Shown: one piece after another, positions 22,053 through 34,341 of the stretch | How the letters are laid out: each line of letters opens with the position of its first letter | Numbering within the stretch: position 1 is the stretch's first letter | Origin: Isoperla grammatica | Lineage: Eukaryota; Arthropoda; Insecta; Plecoptera; Perlodidae | Reading direction: 5' to 3' | Assembly (NCBI GenBank): GCA_945910005.1 | Contig: OX246743.1 | Coordinates: 39,549,461-39,613,460 of the forward strand | DNA length: 64,000 bases | Translations under genes and position numbers: made by a program | The notes under the pieces: generated by a model | The model's database searches: none | Seen by the model: the letters and a program-made list of their open reading frames with translations, nothing else | Told to the model about the DNA's origin: nothing

Positions 22053-25000
22053 TTAGGTTGATGACTCATCGGATCGATTGTGCGCGTTCTTCATGTGCTG
22101 AGCAAGGGTCGACTCCTGCAGACACTGATACGCACAGATGGAGCACTTGAACGTAGGCCTAAGCGGCCGCTTACAATTATACAACATATGTCTATTTAGA
22201 ATCCCTTTCGATTCGTACGCGTTGCCACAGTCGTTACAGACATGCTTTTTATCGCAGTACTCCTTCACGTGTGTCATGTAGAGGTGCCTATTTTGAAACA
22301 CCTTATGACACGGAACACAATAGAACTTTGAGCTACACACATCTGTCATATGTTTGTCTAACAAACTTCGATACTTGAATGTCTCATTACAACTATGGCA
22401 TGCAAAGCCATGGATAGAGGAGCACTCATCGTCTCGAATGTGCTGGTGGAAAACTAGTTTATTGGCAAAAGTTCTCTTGCACATGGAGCAACAAATGATT
22501 TCCTTCTCCTGGCTGACATCTTCTTTGTCTACAGAAGGTTTAATCCCAAAACGTATTTTAGACACTGTTTTCTTACCCCGCTGATTCCACCTGCACACGC
22601 CACGAGAAATGTGTTGCATTAAGGTATAATTACGTGTAAACTGTGTGTTGCAAATTTTGCACGCGTGCTTATTTTCAGAAGTGTATGTGGAATCGGTATC
22701 TTCAACCGAAGATTCTTCAGATTCATCACCGTGAACATTTTGGCATACCTTGTTCTTAATGTGCATCCTCAAAGATTTCGTATACTTGAACTTCGTCTTA
22801 CAATAATCGCATACGAGTTTCTTTCCACATTCGTAGGCCACGTGGAACATCAACTGACTTTCCAGTGTGAATTCTTTAGCGCACTTGACACATGAGATGG
22901 TAGATGGGCCACTGTCACAATCATGATGTTCTTCCACCTGAGGCAATCGAGATGTTTCATCCAGTTCGTTTTCAGGGGTGAGGTTTTCCCTATTCTGATT
23001 GACGGGCAGTATCGCTACGTCATCTTCGGTAGGGGGAGTAATCGAGAGTGGAATTTTCTTCTTAAGAATAGTATTTGGACTGCCACGATGATATGGCGTG
23101 TTGCACACAACCGTTCTCAAATGGCGTAAGACATTTCGTCGGCCTGCAAAGTGTTTATTACACTTTGGACACGAGTAGACCGATAACTTTATTTTAGGTC
23201 GCACTTCCTTCTTCTTCTTCGTGCAAATATTTTTGATGAGATGGCCTCTCAAACCAGCCAAACATTTAAAATTAACCTTGCAGTTTTTGCAAGTTATAAC
23301 TTTCCCACACTCTTTGAGTAGGTGATAAGATAAATGACGATTATACTTAAAGGTCGTACTGCATTTGGCACAAGAAAACCGAGTAGGGTTCGTCGTCGCA
23401 GTTCCTGTACTAACTTCTGATTTCTTACTTTTTAATTCCACGTGATCCTTCTTCTCTGCTATTGGTTTTAGTTCTTGTGCACCCAGTGCTGTTAACGAAA
23501 CCCTAGGCATCGAGTTTAGTGCCAATTCTTTCTGTCGAATCTCACAAACGGAACGAACCATATGACGTTGCACACTCCTTTGACTCGCAAACCGAGTCTT
23601 ACACTTTGGACATGAAAACGTCATATTTAAGTGGGCCTGCTTGGTAGTTTTGGTGTCCATGCCCCGTGATATAGCGGACTTAACAACAAGTTTGTTCTTG
23701 TTGTTTGAATGGAAAAATGTCTCGTTCTTTCTATCAACACTGGTTTTGGCCTTAGTGGTGGAAGTAACGGTTCGTTGACCATTTAAGTAGGCCTGCTTGG
23801 TAGTTTTGGTGTCCATACCCCCTGATGTGGCGGACTTAACAACAGCATTGTTGTTTGAATGGAAAAACGTCTCGTTCCTTCTACTAACACTGGTTTCGAC
23901 CCTAGTGTTGGAAGTAATGATTCGTTGAGCACTGGACGCAGCTGCCTTGCTTGGAGACTTTCTTTTTCCATAAATACATCGTTTTTGATGCAAACTTAAT
24001 AATCCAAAACCGTTAAACTTCTTACCACAGCTCTTACATGCAAGATCTTTACCACATTCATTTTTCTGGTGATATAATAAATGACAATTATATTTAAATG
24101 TTTTACTGCAATCTGGACATGAAGTGCGCTCTACGGGTTGTGAATCTGAATTATCGGTGGGATGGTTATTTACCAAGAGACTGTCATTAGGTTCATTTTC
24201 GGTTATTTGAAATTCCGAGTGCTGAATTTCTAATGAAGTACTTTCTTCATTACCTGTGGGATGGTTATTTCCCAAGATATTGTCATTAGGTTCATTTTCG
24301 GTTATTTCAAATTCCGAATGCTGAATTTCTAATGAAGTACATTCTTCATTACCTGTGGGATGGTTATTTACAAAGAGACTATCATTAGGTTCATTTTCGG
24401 TTATTTGAAATTCCGAGCGCTGAGTTTCTAATGAAGTACTTTCTTCATTACCTGTGGGATGGTTATTTACCAAGATATTGTCATAAGGTTCATTTTCGGT
24501 TATTTGGAATTCCGAGTGCTGAATTTCTAATGAAGTACTTTCTTCATTACCTGTGGGATGGTTATTTACGAAGAGACTGTCATTAGGTTCATTTTCGGTT
24601 ATTTGAAATTCCGAGTGCTGAATTTCTAATGAAGTACTTTCTTCATTGCCTGTGGGACGGATATTTCCCAAGATATTGTCATAGGGTTCATTTTCGGTTA
24701 TTTGAAATTCTGAGTGCTGAATTTTTAGTGTAATACTTTCTTCATTACCTGTGGGATGGTTATTTACGAAGAGACTGTAATCATGTTCATTTTCGGTTGT
24801 TTGAAATTCCGAGTGCTGTATTTCTAATGAAGTACTTTCTTCATTACCTGTGGGATGGATATATCCCAAGATATTGTCATAGGGTTCATTTTCGGTTATT
24901 TGAAATTCCGAGTGCTGAATTTTTAATGAAGTACTTTCTTCATAACCTGTGGGATGATTATTTACGAAGAGACTGTAATCATGTTCATTTTCGGTTGTTT

Positions 25001-25930
25001 GAAATTCCGAGTGCTGTATTTCTAATGAAGTACTTTCTTCATTACCTGTGGGATGGATATATCCAGAGATATTGTCATAGAGTTCATTTTCGGTTATTTG
25101 AAATTCCGAGTGCTGAATTTTTAGTGAAGTACTTTCTTCATTACCTGTGGGATGGTTATTTACGAAGAGACTGTAATTAGGTTCATTTTCGGTTATTTGA
25201 AATTCCGAGTGCTGAATTTTTAATGAAGTACTTTCTTCATTATCTGTAGGATGGTTATTTACGAAGAGACTGTAATAAGGTTCATTTTCGGTTACTTGAA
25301 ATTCCGAGTGCTGAATTTCTAAAGAAGTACTTTCTTCATTACCCGTGGGATGGTTATTTACGAAGAGTCTGTAAGAAGGTTCATTATCGGTTATTTGAAA
25401 TTCCGTCTGCTGAATTTCTAATGAAGTACTTTCTTCATTACCCGTTGGATGGTTATTTACGAAGAGTCTGTAAGAAGGTTCATTATCGGTTATTTGAAAT
25501 TCCGTCTGCTGAATTTCTAATGAAGTACTTTCTTCATTACCCGTGGGATGGTTATTTACGAAGAGTCTGTAAGAAGGTTCATTATCGGTTACTTGAAATT
25601 CCGAGTGCTGAATTTCTAAAGAAGTACTTTCTTCATTACCCGTGGGATGGTTATTTACGAAGAGACTGTAATAAGGTTCATTATCGGTTATTTGAAATTC
25701 CGTCTGCTGAATTTCTAATGAATTTTTTTCATTGGATCCGTATGTTGTCAGTTGCAAGCAATCACAAACATCATCGACGAGTCTACTATCGCTATCGCAC
25801 GAGGCCTCTTCAGTAGCTTCAATCTTTATACGAGATGATGGAATCGGTTCAACAGCGATGAAGCTTTTGGCTATAGATCGGGATTGTTCCGGCGTCCATA
25901 AGGATTGTTGAACTAGCCTGTCTTCTTCAT
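22053..25930 (-). CDS. lola: Giant lola alternative 3'-terminal exon: 16 x 33-residue repeats and 14 zinc fingers
   Basis: The acceptor GTTTCAG ends at 25931; two bases plus about 1291 codons run uninterrupted to 22053, in the same phase as the other exons. Residues 1-65 are an acidic linker (starting EEDRLVQQ). Residues 66-592 are sixteen tandem copies of a 33-residue unit (first copy 32) built on NEESTSLEIQHSEFQITENEP and ending NNHPTG. Residues from about 603 on carry 14 fingers: thirteen Cys2-His-Cys, starting CPDC, CKSC, CPKC, CAKC, CKNC, CPKC, CVKC, CDYC, CKIC, CSMC, CHSC, CVPC, CNDC, and a final classical C2H2 (CSIC...HMKNAH). Several pairs are joined by ECGK linkers. Known Lola tails usually carry one or two fingers, so this is exceptional. 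Repeat function is unknown; an acidic, probably disordered interaction region is a guess. Confidence 0.85.
24153..25733 (-). repeat. In-frame 99-bp tandem repeat, 16 copies, within the giant exon
   Basis: The repeat unit is 99 bases (33 codons); 1581 bases equal 32 + 15 x 33 codons exactly. The recurring plus-strand landmark is CTTTCTTCATTACC. Units fall into alternating subtypes, one with NDSLFVNNHPTG and one with DNILGNIHPTG-like ends, which suggests that two-unit blocks were duplicated. Copies 2-4, near the exon start, are the most alike (SYRLFVNNH). The frame is kept throughout, so selection or recent expansion has preserved it. Confidence 0.9.
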
Positions 25931-26529
25931 CTGAAACACAACCAAGCATGCGTGAGTTTGTACGTGGCCGATGAAACAAGGTTAGTTTGGAAACACAACA
26001 AGTATTACTTTAAAGTGTCTAGTTACAAAATCACTATACATACATTTGCTCTTCCAAAAAAACATGCAAATACCAAATACTGTTGACCATAAACCAACTT
26101 CGTTCCACAAACAATTCAATAAGTTAACTTAAAGAAATGAACGTTGATACAATAATGCCGCCCCATAAACGCACAAGTATGCTAACCAACTTCCATGAAT
26201 TACTTCTGACTGCATGCAAGATTGATGATTGATGCATTGTATAATATACTCTCCTTCCCCACACCACAAACTTCTTATAAAGCCTTATGACGGTATGAAA
26301 TTGCGTGAGCTGATTTGTAGGTTAGGTTGCATATTATGTCGATACTCTAACTTTATCCCAATATATCAACTTGTATGAGGATTTGCTGTTCAACCTGCTG
26401 CTTGTAACCATCATGCACCGTCATGCATCAGGCCATGCATTTGGCCTGACAAGCAGCACAAGCACATACATCTTATTGGCAGATTTACTAGTTCACATCA
26501 AGTATGTCATGTAAGATATTAATAAGATA

Positions 26530-26620
<91 letters not shown>

Positions 26621-26648
26621 ATTAATAAATAAATAAATAAATAATTAA

Positions 26649-26727
<79 letters not shown>

Positions 26728-27448
26728 ATACGGAACAAAAATCAATAAAACTAAATACATAAATTTGTATTTGTTGTCTATACCTCACACAATTGCAAAA
26801 AATTATTATTATGGGCAGACATTTTTCGTTGGTAATTTTTGGGAGAGGAAGAAGGGGGATGGGAGGTGTTACAACATTGTTTATCAAAGTGTTACAGGTC
26901 CTCAAGATTGTGACCAACCACTTGTCTGTCACAGAAATATCTCGCAAACTGTAACATGTCGGTGAAAAGGTCTAGAAAATAATGCAATCGAAATTTCAAA
27001 ATCAAGACAAATATAATATCATGTAGCTTTCTAGTTTCATACATATCATAATGATTTTCACAAGCATTTCCAGATTGCTGTGATTGCACATTCTAGTTTC
27101 CCTACTTAATATATTATGAGGAATGTATTAAGACTTACACAACTCTATGTTACATACAAATGGTAACCGTGGAATGATCTTTTATTTTTCAGTCAACCTT
27201 CAAACAACCAAACGTGTGATTTATACATCTACAATAGGAGTGCATTTTAATCAGATCTACAAATTGATTGTGAAAGAAGAAAATTGTGAACATTCTGTGT
27301 ACATATTTCCTCCCCACAATACACATGAACTGTGTTACATAACAAGCTCGGATACACGTTGAGTAGACAACCCTACTGAACTGTAACCCCCCTATCTCCT
27401 GGACATCACAGAAATTCAAAATTACACAAAACTAGTCTTCCTTGACCA
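25931..27448. other. Inter-exon DNA with AAAT microsatellite
   Basis: AT-rich intron and 3' UTR with the tetranucleotide tract annotated at 26531-26730. No exon signature was found elsewhere in the interval. Confidence 0.4.
26531..26730. repeat. (AAAT)n microsatellite, about 200 bp
   Basis: Nearly perfect AAAT/ATAA tetranucleotide array with two small interruptions near 26620 and 26645. It produces long spurious reading frames of Ile/Tyr/Leu/Phe on the minus strand. Confidence 0.95.
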
Positions 27449-27732
27449 CTAATCAGATTCTAATCGGAACACCACTGGCAGGAGAGAATTATCATATCTC
27501 TCCTGGGAGGTGAAGATACCATGACTTCTTCGAATATGCTTCTTCAAACTGTAATTGTGAGTAGTTCGCTGTGGACAGTGCGGACATTGAAATCTGGGTT
27601 CTTTCCCACACTCGTAGTTCATGTGTCTTGTCAAACTTATCTTCCTCGAGTATGCCTTGCCACAGGTAGTACATGCGAAGGGACCCGTCTCTGACAGGTA
27701 CTTTAAGGAACTGACAGGTTGAGACAGGTTAC
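27449..27732 (-). CDS. lola: lola alternative 3'-terminal exon, C2HC + C2H2
   Basis: The acceptor GTTGCAG ends at 27733; two bases plus 93 codons. Fingers C20/C23/H36/C41 and C49/C52/H65/H70, linked by ECGKEPRFQCP. The tail after the last His is unusually long (23 residues). The first finger core (RKISLTRH...NYECGKEPRFQCP) is nearly the same as in the exon at 36148-36377, so these two are paralogs. There is no in-frame ATG before the first finger; the exon must be joined to upstream coding sequence. Confidence 0.87.
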
Positions 27733-28537
27733 CTGCAACAAGATCACGATATTAACCGTTGCTCTGAAGAACCACAACCACTAACCTAGGTGTGTGCGCA
27801 CTCTCTCCTGAATGTTATCTTCTCTCTTATGAGGTTACGAAATTGCTGCAAATTCGCAAATTACAACGTATGAGTATACTCAAAATATGTGGATTTGCAG
27901 CAATGGTAATCTGTTCCATCAGAAATGGTCCACTTCATAATGTACACCATTAAAAAAAACTCATGTGTGCTAAGCTATAGCGACAGATCAGCGCAGAGAG
28001 TTGTAAAACGATTTAAACATATCAGTAGCTGTCAAATTGGTAACAATTGACAATTTATTTTCACTTATTGTACTGTTACTACATAATTTTCAGTGAATTC
28101 ATTATATACACATATGCTTTTTGTTTGTACCAACTACCCCCCTCTCCCTCCGCAACTCTTAAATTAAAATAAGTGTACGTAGGTATTATCCAAGTCTAAA
28201 GAATGTATTAAGAAATCATTAAAACGCGAAAGGAAAATGTATGCATATTGGGTTAAAATACATACATTTTACACCATAGCTTGATTTATTAAAGGAATTC
28301 ATACAAATGTATAGTAAATTTTTAAACAAAAGATCACATTTTGTTTGGTTTTCAACAGCATTATTACAATAACAGAACATGTATTTTAATCGTAAGGCTC
28401 GTTCCAGGTCGGAGGACATTTAGGTTCTAATGGAACATATGGCATCCTTGATTTATGATACAATATTCATATCTGATGTGGTTGCATTACATGATTCGTG
28501 TATATCCATGAGTAAGTTGAGCGTATACCAACTGTAA
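27733..28537. other. Inter-exon DNA, no gene seen
   Basis: AT-rich intron and 3' UTR of the 28538-28785 exon; no exon signature or transposon ends. Confidence 0.4.
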
Positions 28538-28785
28538 TCATGGCCATGTCTTCTGAACGGACATGTGCTTCGACATGTGTCGCTTCACGTGACTGTTCTG
28601 AGTTGAGCGGTAAGGACAGACCGGACACGCAAACTGCGGTTCTTTCCCACATTCGTAACGTGTGTGTCTCGATAGGCTCATTTTACGGCAGTAAGTCTTA
28701 CCGCAGACACAACACTGAAATCCTTCCACATTCTCTAAATTGTTCATCTCTTTCCCAAACGCATCCCAGGGCGCTGTCGGTACAC
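28538..28785 (-). CDS. lola: lola alternative 3'-terminal exon, C2HC + C2H2
   Basis: The acceptor ATTTCAG ends at 28786; two bases plus 81 codons. Fingers C24/C27/H40/C45 and C53/C56/H69/H73, joined by YECGKEPQFACP, followed by a short tail (MSVQKTWP). Extra Cys residues next to the zinc ligands (QCCVC, YCRK) are notable. The acceptor has A instead of G at position -7, one of only three intact exons that depart from GTTNCAG. A retrotransposon fragment begins about 50 bases upstream of the acceptor on the transcribed strand. Confidence 0.87.
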
Positions 28786-28839
28786 CTGAAATACACAATG
28801 CGTTCATATCAAGATTGTGTTTACACTAAATACGCTTTC

Positions 28840-29309
28840 AGATGGCCCTGTTCATCTAGGATAACCCGCAGTTGACGTCCGCAGCAGCTACAAGACAGTC
28901 CCACAACACCAGAGGAGCGGAGAAGATCATCGTAGAGCGACATCGACTGCACCGATTCGACCACAGCCCTCTACACCTCGGGATCAAAGTTTCAAACAAA
29001 CTCCCAAGTCATATCGTGCAAAGTGGAACTCGACAGCTGTTTAAAAGAAACTTGGAAGACTTTTTGCTTGGAAAGGCCTACTATTCACTTGATGAGCTGT
29101 TTCTAGACACTGACTTGTAAATCCCCCTAGCATCTGTGCAGGGGTGAATGCATATATATGTTTTGTATTTTTACTATATTCTACTCTATATTATATTATA
29201 TTCCATTATATCCAATCTGACAACCTTAAATATTCAGTTGCCTCGTGCACCTTCTTGGATGTAACCAAAAGCGCTATATTAAATAAATAAAAAATAAATA
29301 AATATACGT
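28840..29309 (+). mobile_element. 5'-truncated non-LTR retrotransposon 3' end
   Basis: A plus-strand frame ending at 29120 encodes the C-terminal end of a non-LTR reverse transcriptase: HSPLHLGIKVSNKLPSHI, then FKRNLEDFLLGKAYYSLDEL, a pattern found just before the stop in many LINE proteins. It is followed by a short 3' UTR and an AAATAAATAAA-type tail at about 29279-29305. Everything upstream of the C-terminus is missing, as expected from 5' truncation. It is antisense to lola. The catalytic domain is absent, so it is inert. Confidence 0.7.
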
Positions 29310-30219
29310 GTTTTTTCTGGTCCAGGAGAAACTGTTCCATTTTGTCAGGTGTGGCCTGTGCTTTTGTACCCTGATAAGTGGTCCAAAGTGACAGGTGTGC
29401 CCCGATTTTTGTGTACCCGGCTCAATTGAACCAAACCTAACCTAACTGGACCAGTTGTACATGACCACTCAACAATGGACCAAGTGACCAGGGATCAGAT
29501 TCAAAATGATGGTGCTAGTTTCATTGATTTGGATCGGTTGGGGAGGAACCAGGTAGACCGAGGACCCGTCTAACAGCGTACATATGAGAAAGTTCTAAAT
29601 TAAATAAACCAATCATGCACGTTGAGACTTTTTAGGCAGACACAGGAAAGTGCCCCAAATTAAGACAGAAAGGGAGTCCCAACATTAATGGCACACAAAG
29701 TTGCGTGTTTCATGCCATATCTCAAGAACGCTACACAATCTCGGAAAAGTCTATCTTGGGTCAAGAATGGGTTGATAATTGACTGGACGAACAACATTTA
29801 TAATTTCGTAATGTTATTTTGTAGTTTTTGCTAACGTTACAACATTATCTGGCAAACATATAAACAGACAGCTTTTAAGATGAATACAGATGAAAATAAT
29901 CAAACAAATGTATCAACAACATAAATATCATAAGAGCAATTGTCAACATTTTTGTAATCACAGTCCTGTAAACTTGTAAACCTTCACGACAATATTGAAC
30001 AATGAGAAATCAGTATTTTTCCAAATTACAAATTCGAAATTCGAAATAATATAAGTTGTCCTGAAAAACCTTCACTCGTCTACGATGTAAGGTTACTTGT
30101 ACTATTAATAATAAGGTTACTTGTTTCGGGACAAGTATACTATTTGTATGGGTTTTATTGGTTTTCTTTAAGACTCAGAGGACCACATGTAAAATGGCCA
30201 CAGTTAAGTCACAACCCTG
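29310..30219. other. Inter-exon DNA with a single arm of the fold-back repeat family
   Basis: About 29705-29820 resembles the dispersed fold-back family (CATATCTCAAGAACGCTACAC). The remainder is intron and 3' UTR sequence with no recognised feature. Confidence 0.4.
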
Positions 30220-30431
30220 TTAAGAATAGGGCAAGTTGATACGGTAATGTACCTTCATGATGTGCCTCTTAAGACACCACTTGCTTTTAGTCCGATAAGG
30301 ACAATGTGTGCACAAGATCTTAGGCGGTTTGCAGCACACTTTTTTGATGTGTGTTCGCAAATACTCTCGTTCTTTGAACGTTTTATTGCACGTGGGGCAC
30401 CGTAGACGAGGATCGAGTGACAGCGAAGAGT
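30220..30431 (-). CDS. lola: lola alternative 3'-terminal exon, C2HC + C2H2 (no ATG)
   Basis: Found by reading from the acceptor GTTACAG ending at 30432: two bases plus 69 codons to TAA at 30222-30220. Fingers C11/C14/H27/C32 and C40/C43/H56/H61. The linker is diverged (VCCKPPKILC instead of ECGKEPQFQC), but the second finger keeps the CPYRTK pattern. The exon has no ATG ahead of its fingers, so a start-codon-based search misses it; a longer frame on the same strand overlaps it out of phase and is spurious. Confidence 0.85.
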
Positions 30432-31365
30432 CTGTAACAGAGAGAGAGGAAGAAGAGTCAGTGAAAAGTTGGCAATACAGAATTCCACTTAGTTATAGTT
30501 GCTAAAAACTTTATCAAAGAATACAAAATATGCCATGCTCTTTTTTATATACATATATAATATATTGCATATATTAATGAATAATATTGCTTTATATCAA
30601 TACGTATTTTCTAAAATGTTGAGTTATTGTGAAAGTGTTATCCAAGAAAGTATTGAATAATATAAATATTAGCATTTAACAGGTCATTTTTCAAAGGTAG
30701 TAGTTACACATTTAAATCCATATTCATAGTCCGATTAAAGTCTTTGTTTCATGCCTTTATCTTCCATATTATTTTTTTTTTTTAAGCAACAATGTGCCGA
30801 TTCAAGCTCGTCTAAGATATAATAATCAAAACATTTACAATGATAGGACGCAAGCAGGATTCACCCTAAATTCAATACTACTTTGGTTATAGGACACCAC
30901 ATCAGATGACGAAACAATAATGCACACAAGTTCCTCAAAATAGTAACGATTTTATTTTTGTTGCTTATTTAGTGACCCTAATCGCAATAATGACTTATTA
31001 TGCACACAAGTTTTTAAACTTAACAACGCTAGATCTAGACTCAAGCACATCACACTGTCACAGTAGCAAATGAAAAACATATCACTTCAGAATTAACACA
31101 TTTGTTTGCTCAAATATGATCACCCCTCCTACGTCAATAATACAAACATCGTGATTCTGGAATGGATAAAACCACCTTACTATTTAAAATGCATTGAATA
31201 GGATTAAAAATTAATAAATAATAAATAATAAAATAGTTGACAAACTAGAAATGTCGGAAATTCCTATTAGGTAAACAAGAATTGATAAAAATTATAAAAT
31301 AATACCAATAATAAATAGATTGCGGGGGAGGGAGGGGGTGGGGGGGGGGGATGGCACAAGTATCT
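30432..31365. other. Inter-exon DNA, no gene seen
   Basis: AT-rich; G-rich tract at 31323-31350 just beyond the stop of the next exon. No supported feature. Confidence 0.4.
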
Positions 31366-31625
31366 TCAATAATTGTTCACGATGTCACTGTCTTTGTGTC
31401 TACAAAACAGGTGGTTTTTCAAACTGCTCTTGTGCTTGGTGCGATACGTGCACAATGGGCACTGGAACTGTGGTTCTTTCCCACACTCGTATTGAATGTG
31501 CCTCGTAAGGTGGCACTTCTGCTTGTAGCTCTTGGTGCACTTGGGACACCTGTAGCCATAGGGAGGGTGTGCCTTGTCGCTTGATTGCGGACAAAAAGCG
31601 GACGACCAATACGGATAGACAGCTT
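31366..31625 (-). CDS. lola: lola alternative 3'-terminal exon, C2HC + C2H2 (no ATG)
   Basis: The acceptor GTTACAG ends at 31626; two bases plus 85 codons to TGA at 31368-31366. Fingers C26/C29/H42/C47 and C55/C58/H71/H76 joined by the canonical YECGKEPQFQCP linker. The exon contains no Met codon at all, so it can only be read as part of a spliced message. The longer frames called on both strands over this interval are out-of-phase shadows. A G-rich run lies 16 bases past the stop. Confidence 0.9.
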
Positions 31626-32644
31626 CTGTAACACATACAACAACGTTTGCATGTCAACTCTCGGAGGTTACAGTATATTTTAGTAAAATCAGTGGCCTTG
31701 ATGACTGCAGTGCAGCCATTTATGACTGAATTAGGTGGCCACCCCAAGCGGATATTTGAAAAAATAAAAATATACAACATTTAAAAATGTATATGTTCAT
31801 ACTTTTTGTTTTAATTTTTCAAAATTTAAATTGCATCTTACTACAGGACAAATGGTTTGCAGTGCTTACCAAACCACAGTGCGCTGCATAATCAGATTTC
31901 GATTTAATGTACCATTATTAAAATATAATTAAAATATGTAAATGGTGTGTGATGTTAATGTTTTGGATTTTGTTCAACAGTAAAGCCACAGCGTTTCATA
32001 AAGAGTAACCCCAATATGAGACACAAACTCATCTAATCTACTTACCGGACAGTGAACTACAGAGATTTCAAACCAGCATTGAATGGCTCACTCATCACCT
32101 CATGAGAATTGAATGGATCAGCAGATAGGAGCATTATTGACTAAAAACTAAACATAGTTCAATGTCAAATATAAGTTTATTAATATAACATTTTAAACAG
32201 TGCTAATAATTGAAACAAAACGTGTTTCATCTTTAACTTACAACTTTAACTTTTATGAATCAATAAACAGTTTCTCACAGCTCAATCGACATATTTTGTC
32301 TTCTTAAGCCTATTTAGGGACACAGGTACAACCATGAGCAAAACAATCGAGTATTATATCCACAGTGCTTGACGATGTTTATAAGCTGCATGTTTTTATT
32401 TATTGAGTAGACAAGTATTTCTGTTTTAAACATGTACTGCATAATCAGTGGTATCGTTTTAAAGAATCTTGTAAAATTATTTAAAAACCGATGAGGTAAA
32501 ATTTCAACACTGAGCATACAATAAAATGAATACAATTACAAGAATGCTGCTTCCTCTTCAACACATGTTAAATCCAATTAAACGTTAAACGAAACAAAAA
32601 TATTTTGTACATACATCAGGATCATCCAACGGGAAAATATTCGT
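31626..32644. other. Inter-exon DNA, no gene seen
   Basis: AT-rich intron and 3' UTR sequence, no feature recognised. Confidence 0.4.
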
Positions 32645-32865
32645 TTAATGTTTGAGCAACCACTGATGTCTTTTAACGTGTGCCTTTTGCTTGGACCGAT
32701 AGTGACAGGTGGGACATTTAAATTGTGGTTCCTTCCCACAGATCTTCATGTGCGATGTGAGGTTTCGTCGCTGCTTATAGCTTCTATTACAGGCTGGACA
32801 TGGATAGCGGGTGTCTAGCTGGTCTTCCGAGGAGGTGGTCAAAGGGAACCAGAGGTCAATGTTGC
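32645..32865 (-). CDS. lola: lola alternative 3'-terminal exon, C2HC + C2H2
   Basis: The acceptor GTTGCAG ends at 32866; two bases plus 72 codons. Fingers C22/C25/H38/C42 and C50/C53/H66/H72. Finger 1 has His-x3-Cys spacing (HMKIC) where sister exons have His-x4-Cys (HxKYEC), consistent with loss of one codon. Finger 2 has an unusually wide His-x5-His spacing and ends the protein. Both changes could alter zinc binding, although both spacings occur in other zinc fingers. Confidence 0.86.
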
Positions 32866-34255
32866 CTGCAACAAATAAGAACATGGGCATTTAAATGAAC
32901 ATCATATCTTGCAGAACTAAACGTTCAAATCGGGAAAGAAAAACTTGATTTAATGTAACACGATTGTTTTGAATTGACCACAAGCCGAATCTTCAAGAAC
33001 ACTTGGTGAAGTTTCACTTAAAATCATAGGTGGTTGAAGGTAAGTGGGAAGGTAAGGTCGGTATAAGTGGTTAAAAAGTAATGTTTTGTAGGTTACCTGT
33101 AATTGGGGAAATAATTCTTTACAAATCAGTACCATATACTGTAAATAGATGAATGCGGTAAATTCGGGTGTAAGGTTTGATTGAGATTTGAGGTATATTT
33201 CCCTTTACCAACATACATTTTATACCAAGCTTTATTACAACCTTAACTCCAAAAGACCACAAAGATCAGTGAAGTAAGCATCCCTTACAAACCATGTGAG
33301 TGACAAAAGACCATCACAGTTCAAATGCTGTTTTGCATGCTGACATCATGATATGAGTTATCACTGCAGTATGCTAAGTTGGCGTACTATACGTTACAGG
33401 TACCTCAGCTTTAGCTGTTATACTCAAAGAGTTATAACGGGGTATTAAATGTATCTGTTCCAATTTTTGGTTACTGATGTATGATTTGCTCTCTAAAAAT
33501 AAGTGGACACTGCTTCTCAAGAGGAGATGCAGTGATTTTGGCAGGCAACTCAAAATGACTGACACCCCTGCTAAAAGCATTAAGTCCCCTGGGTTGCATA
33601 GTACAGTACATAGAAACAACATTTGGGGATAAAGTGTAGTGGGAGTGATACGAAAATAACTGAGAACTTTTAGTATAGGAAGATCAAATGTATGAGAAAA
33701 GAGTGTTTTAAGTACACACTTCAAACCAATTGCTGGCCACACAGATATGCAATATAACATATTGCAGGGCAGAATATGATTGGTACTACTGTATTAAGAA
33801 TGTTAAATCGTTTAACCTTACATTCTCCTCGTAATTGTATTGCCTAGTTAATTTTGGATAATTTCAAGTTTGAGATTAATGAGATATTTTAAATATTGTC
33901 TGCAGTCATCAAGCAAAGAAAGCTATAGTATAGATGTAGTACAACACAAATTCACAAAACAGTCGCAAACAAACAAAAGTACTCGTTATATACTGGAGGC
34001 ATGTGTATTTTTATTACATACCCACACACTTACAAAGAATACAAACATACATTCTAATCACAACTGAACAACAAATACACTCAATGTTATATTACAGTAT
34101 TTGTATTTTAGCAGTCTTGACTTCAGAAAAAAAAATTACAACGTTTGGCATTGTTGCCACACTACCAGGTACACTGATTTGTTGTTTTAAATACCTCGTG
34201 AACACATTGGGAAAGACATTAGTTTGACACGGAAGAAAAATTATGCACAAGAAAT

Positions 34256-34341
34256 TTGAATCTATTGATTGATCTATTGATTTGAATCTATTGATTGATC
34301 TATTGATTTGAATCTATTGATTGATCTATTGATTTGAATCT
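34256..34341. repeat. 26-bp tandem repeat, about 3.3 copies
   Basis: Unit TTGAATCTATTGATTGATC plus TATTGAT repeated without mismatch, indicating recent slippage. Non-coding. Confidence 0.9.

Noticed and set aside
24797..25816. Plus-strand open frames of 127 and 131 codons with a repeated FEIPSAEFLMKYFLHY motif
   Set aside because: They are the antisense of the 99-bp in-frame repeat of the giant exon; because 99 is a multiple of three, the complement also stays open.
26488..26947. Long hydrophobic frames of repeating FIYL
   Set aside because: Produced entirely by the AAAT microsatellite.
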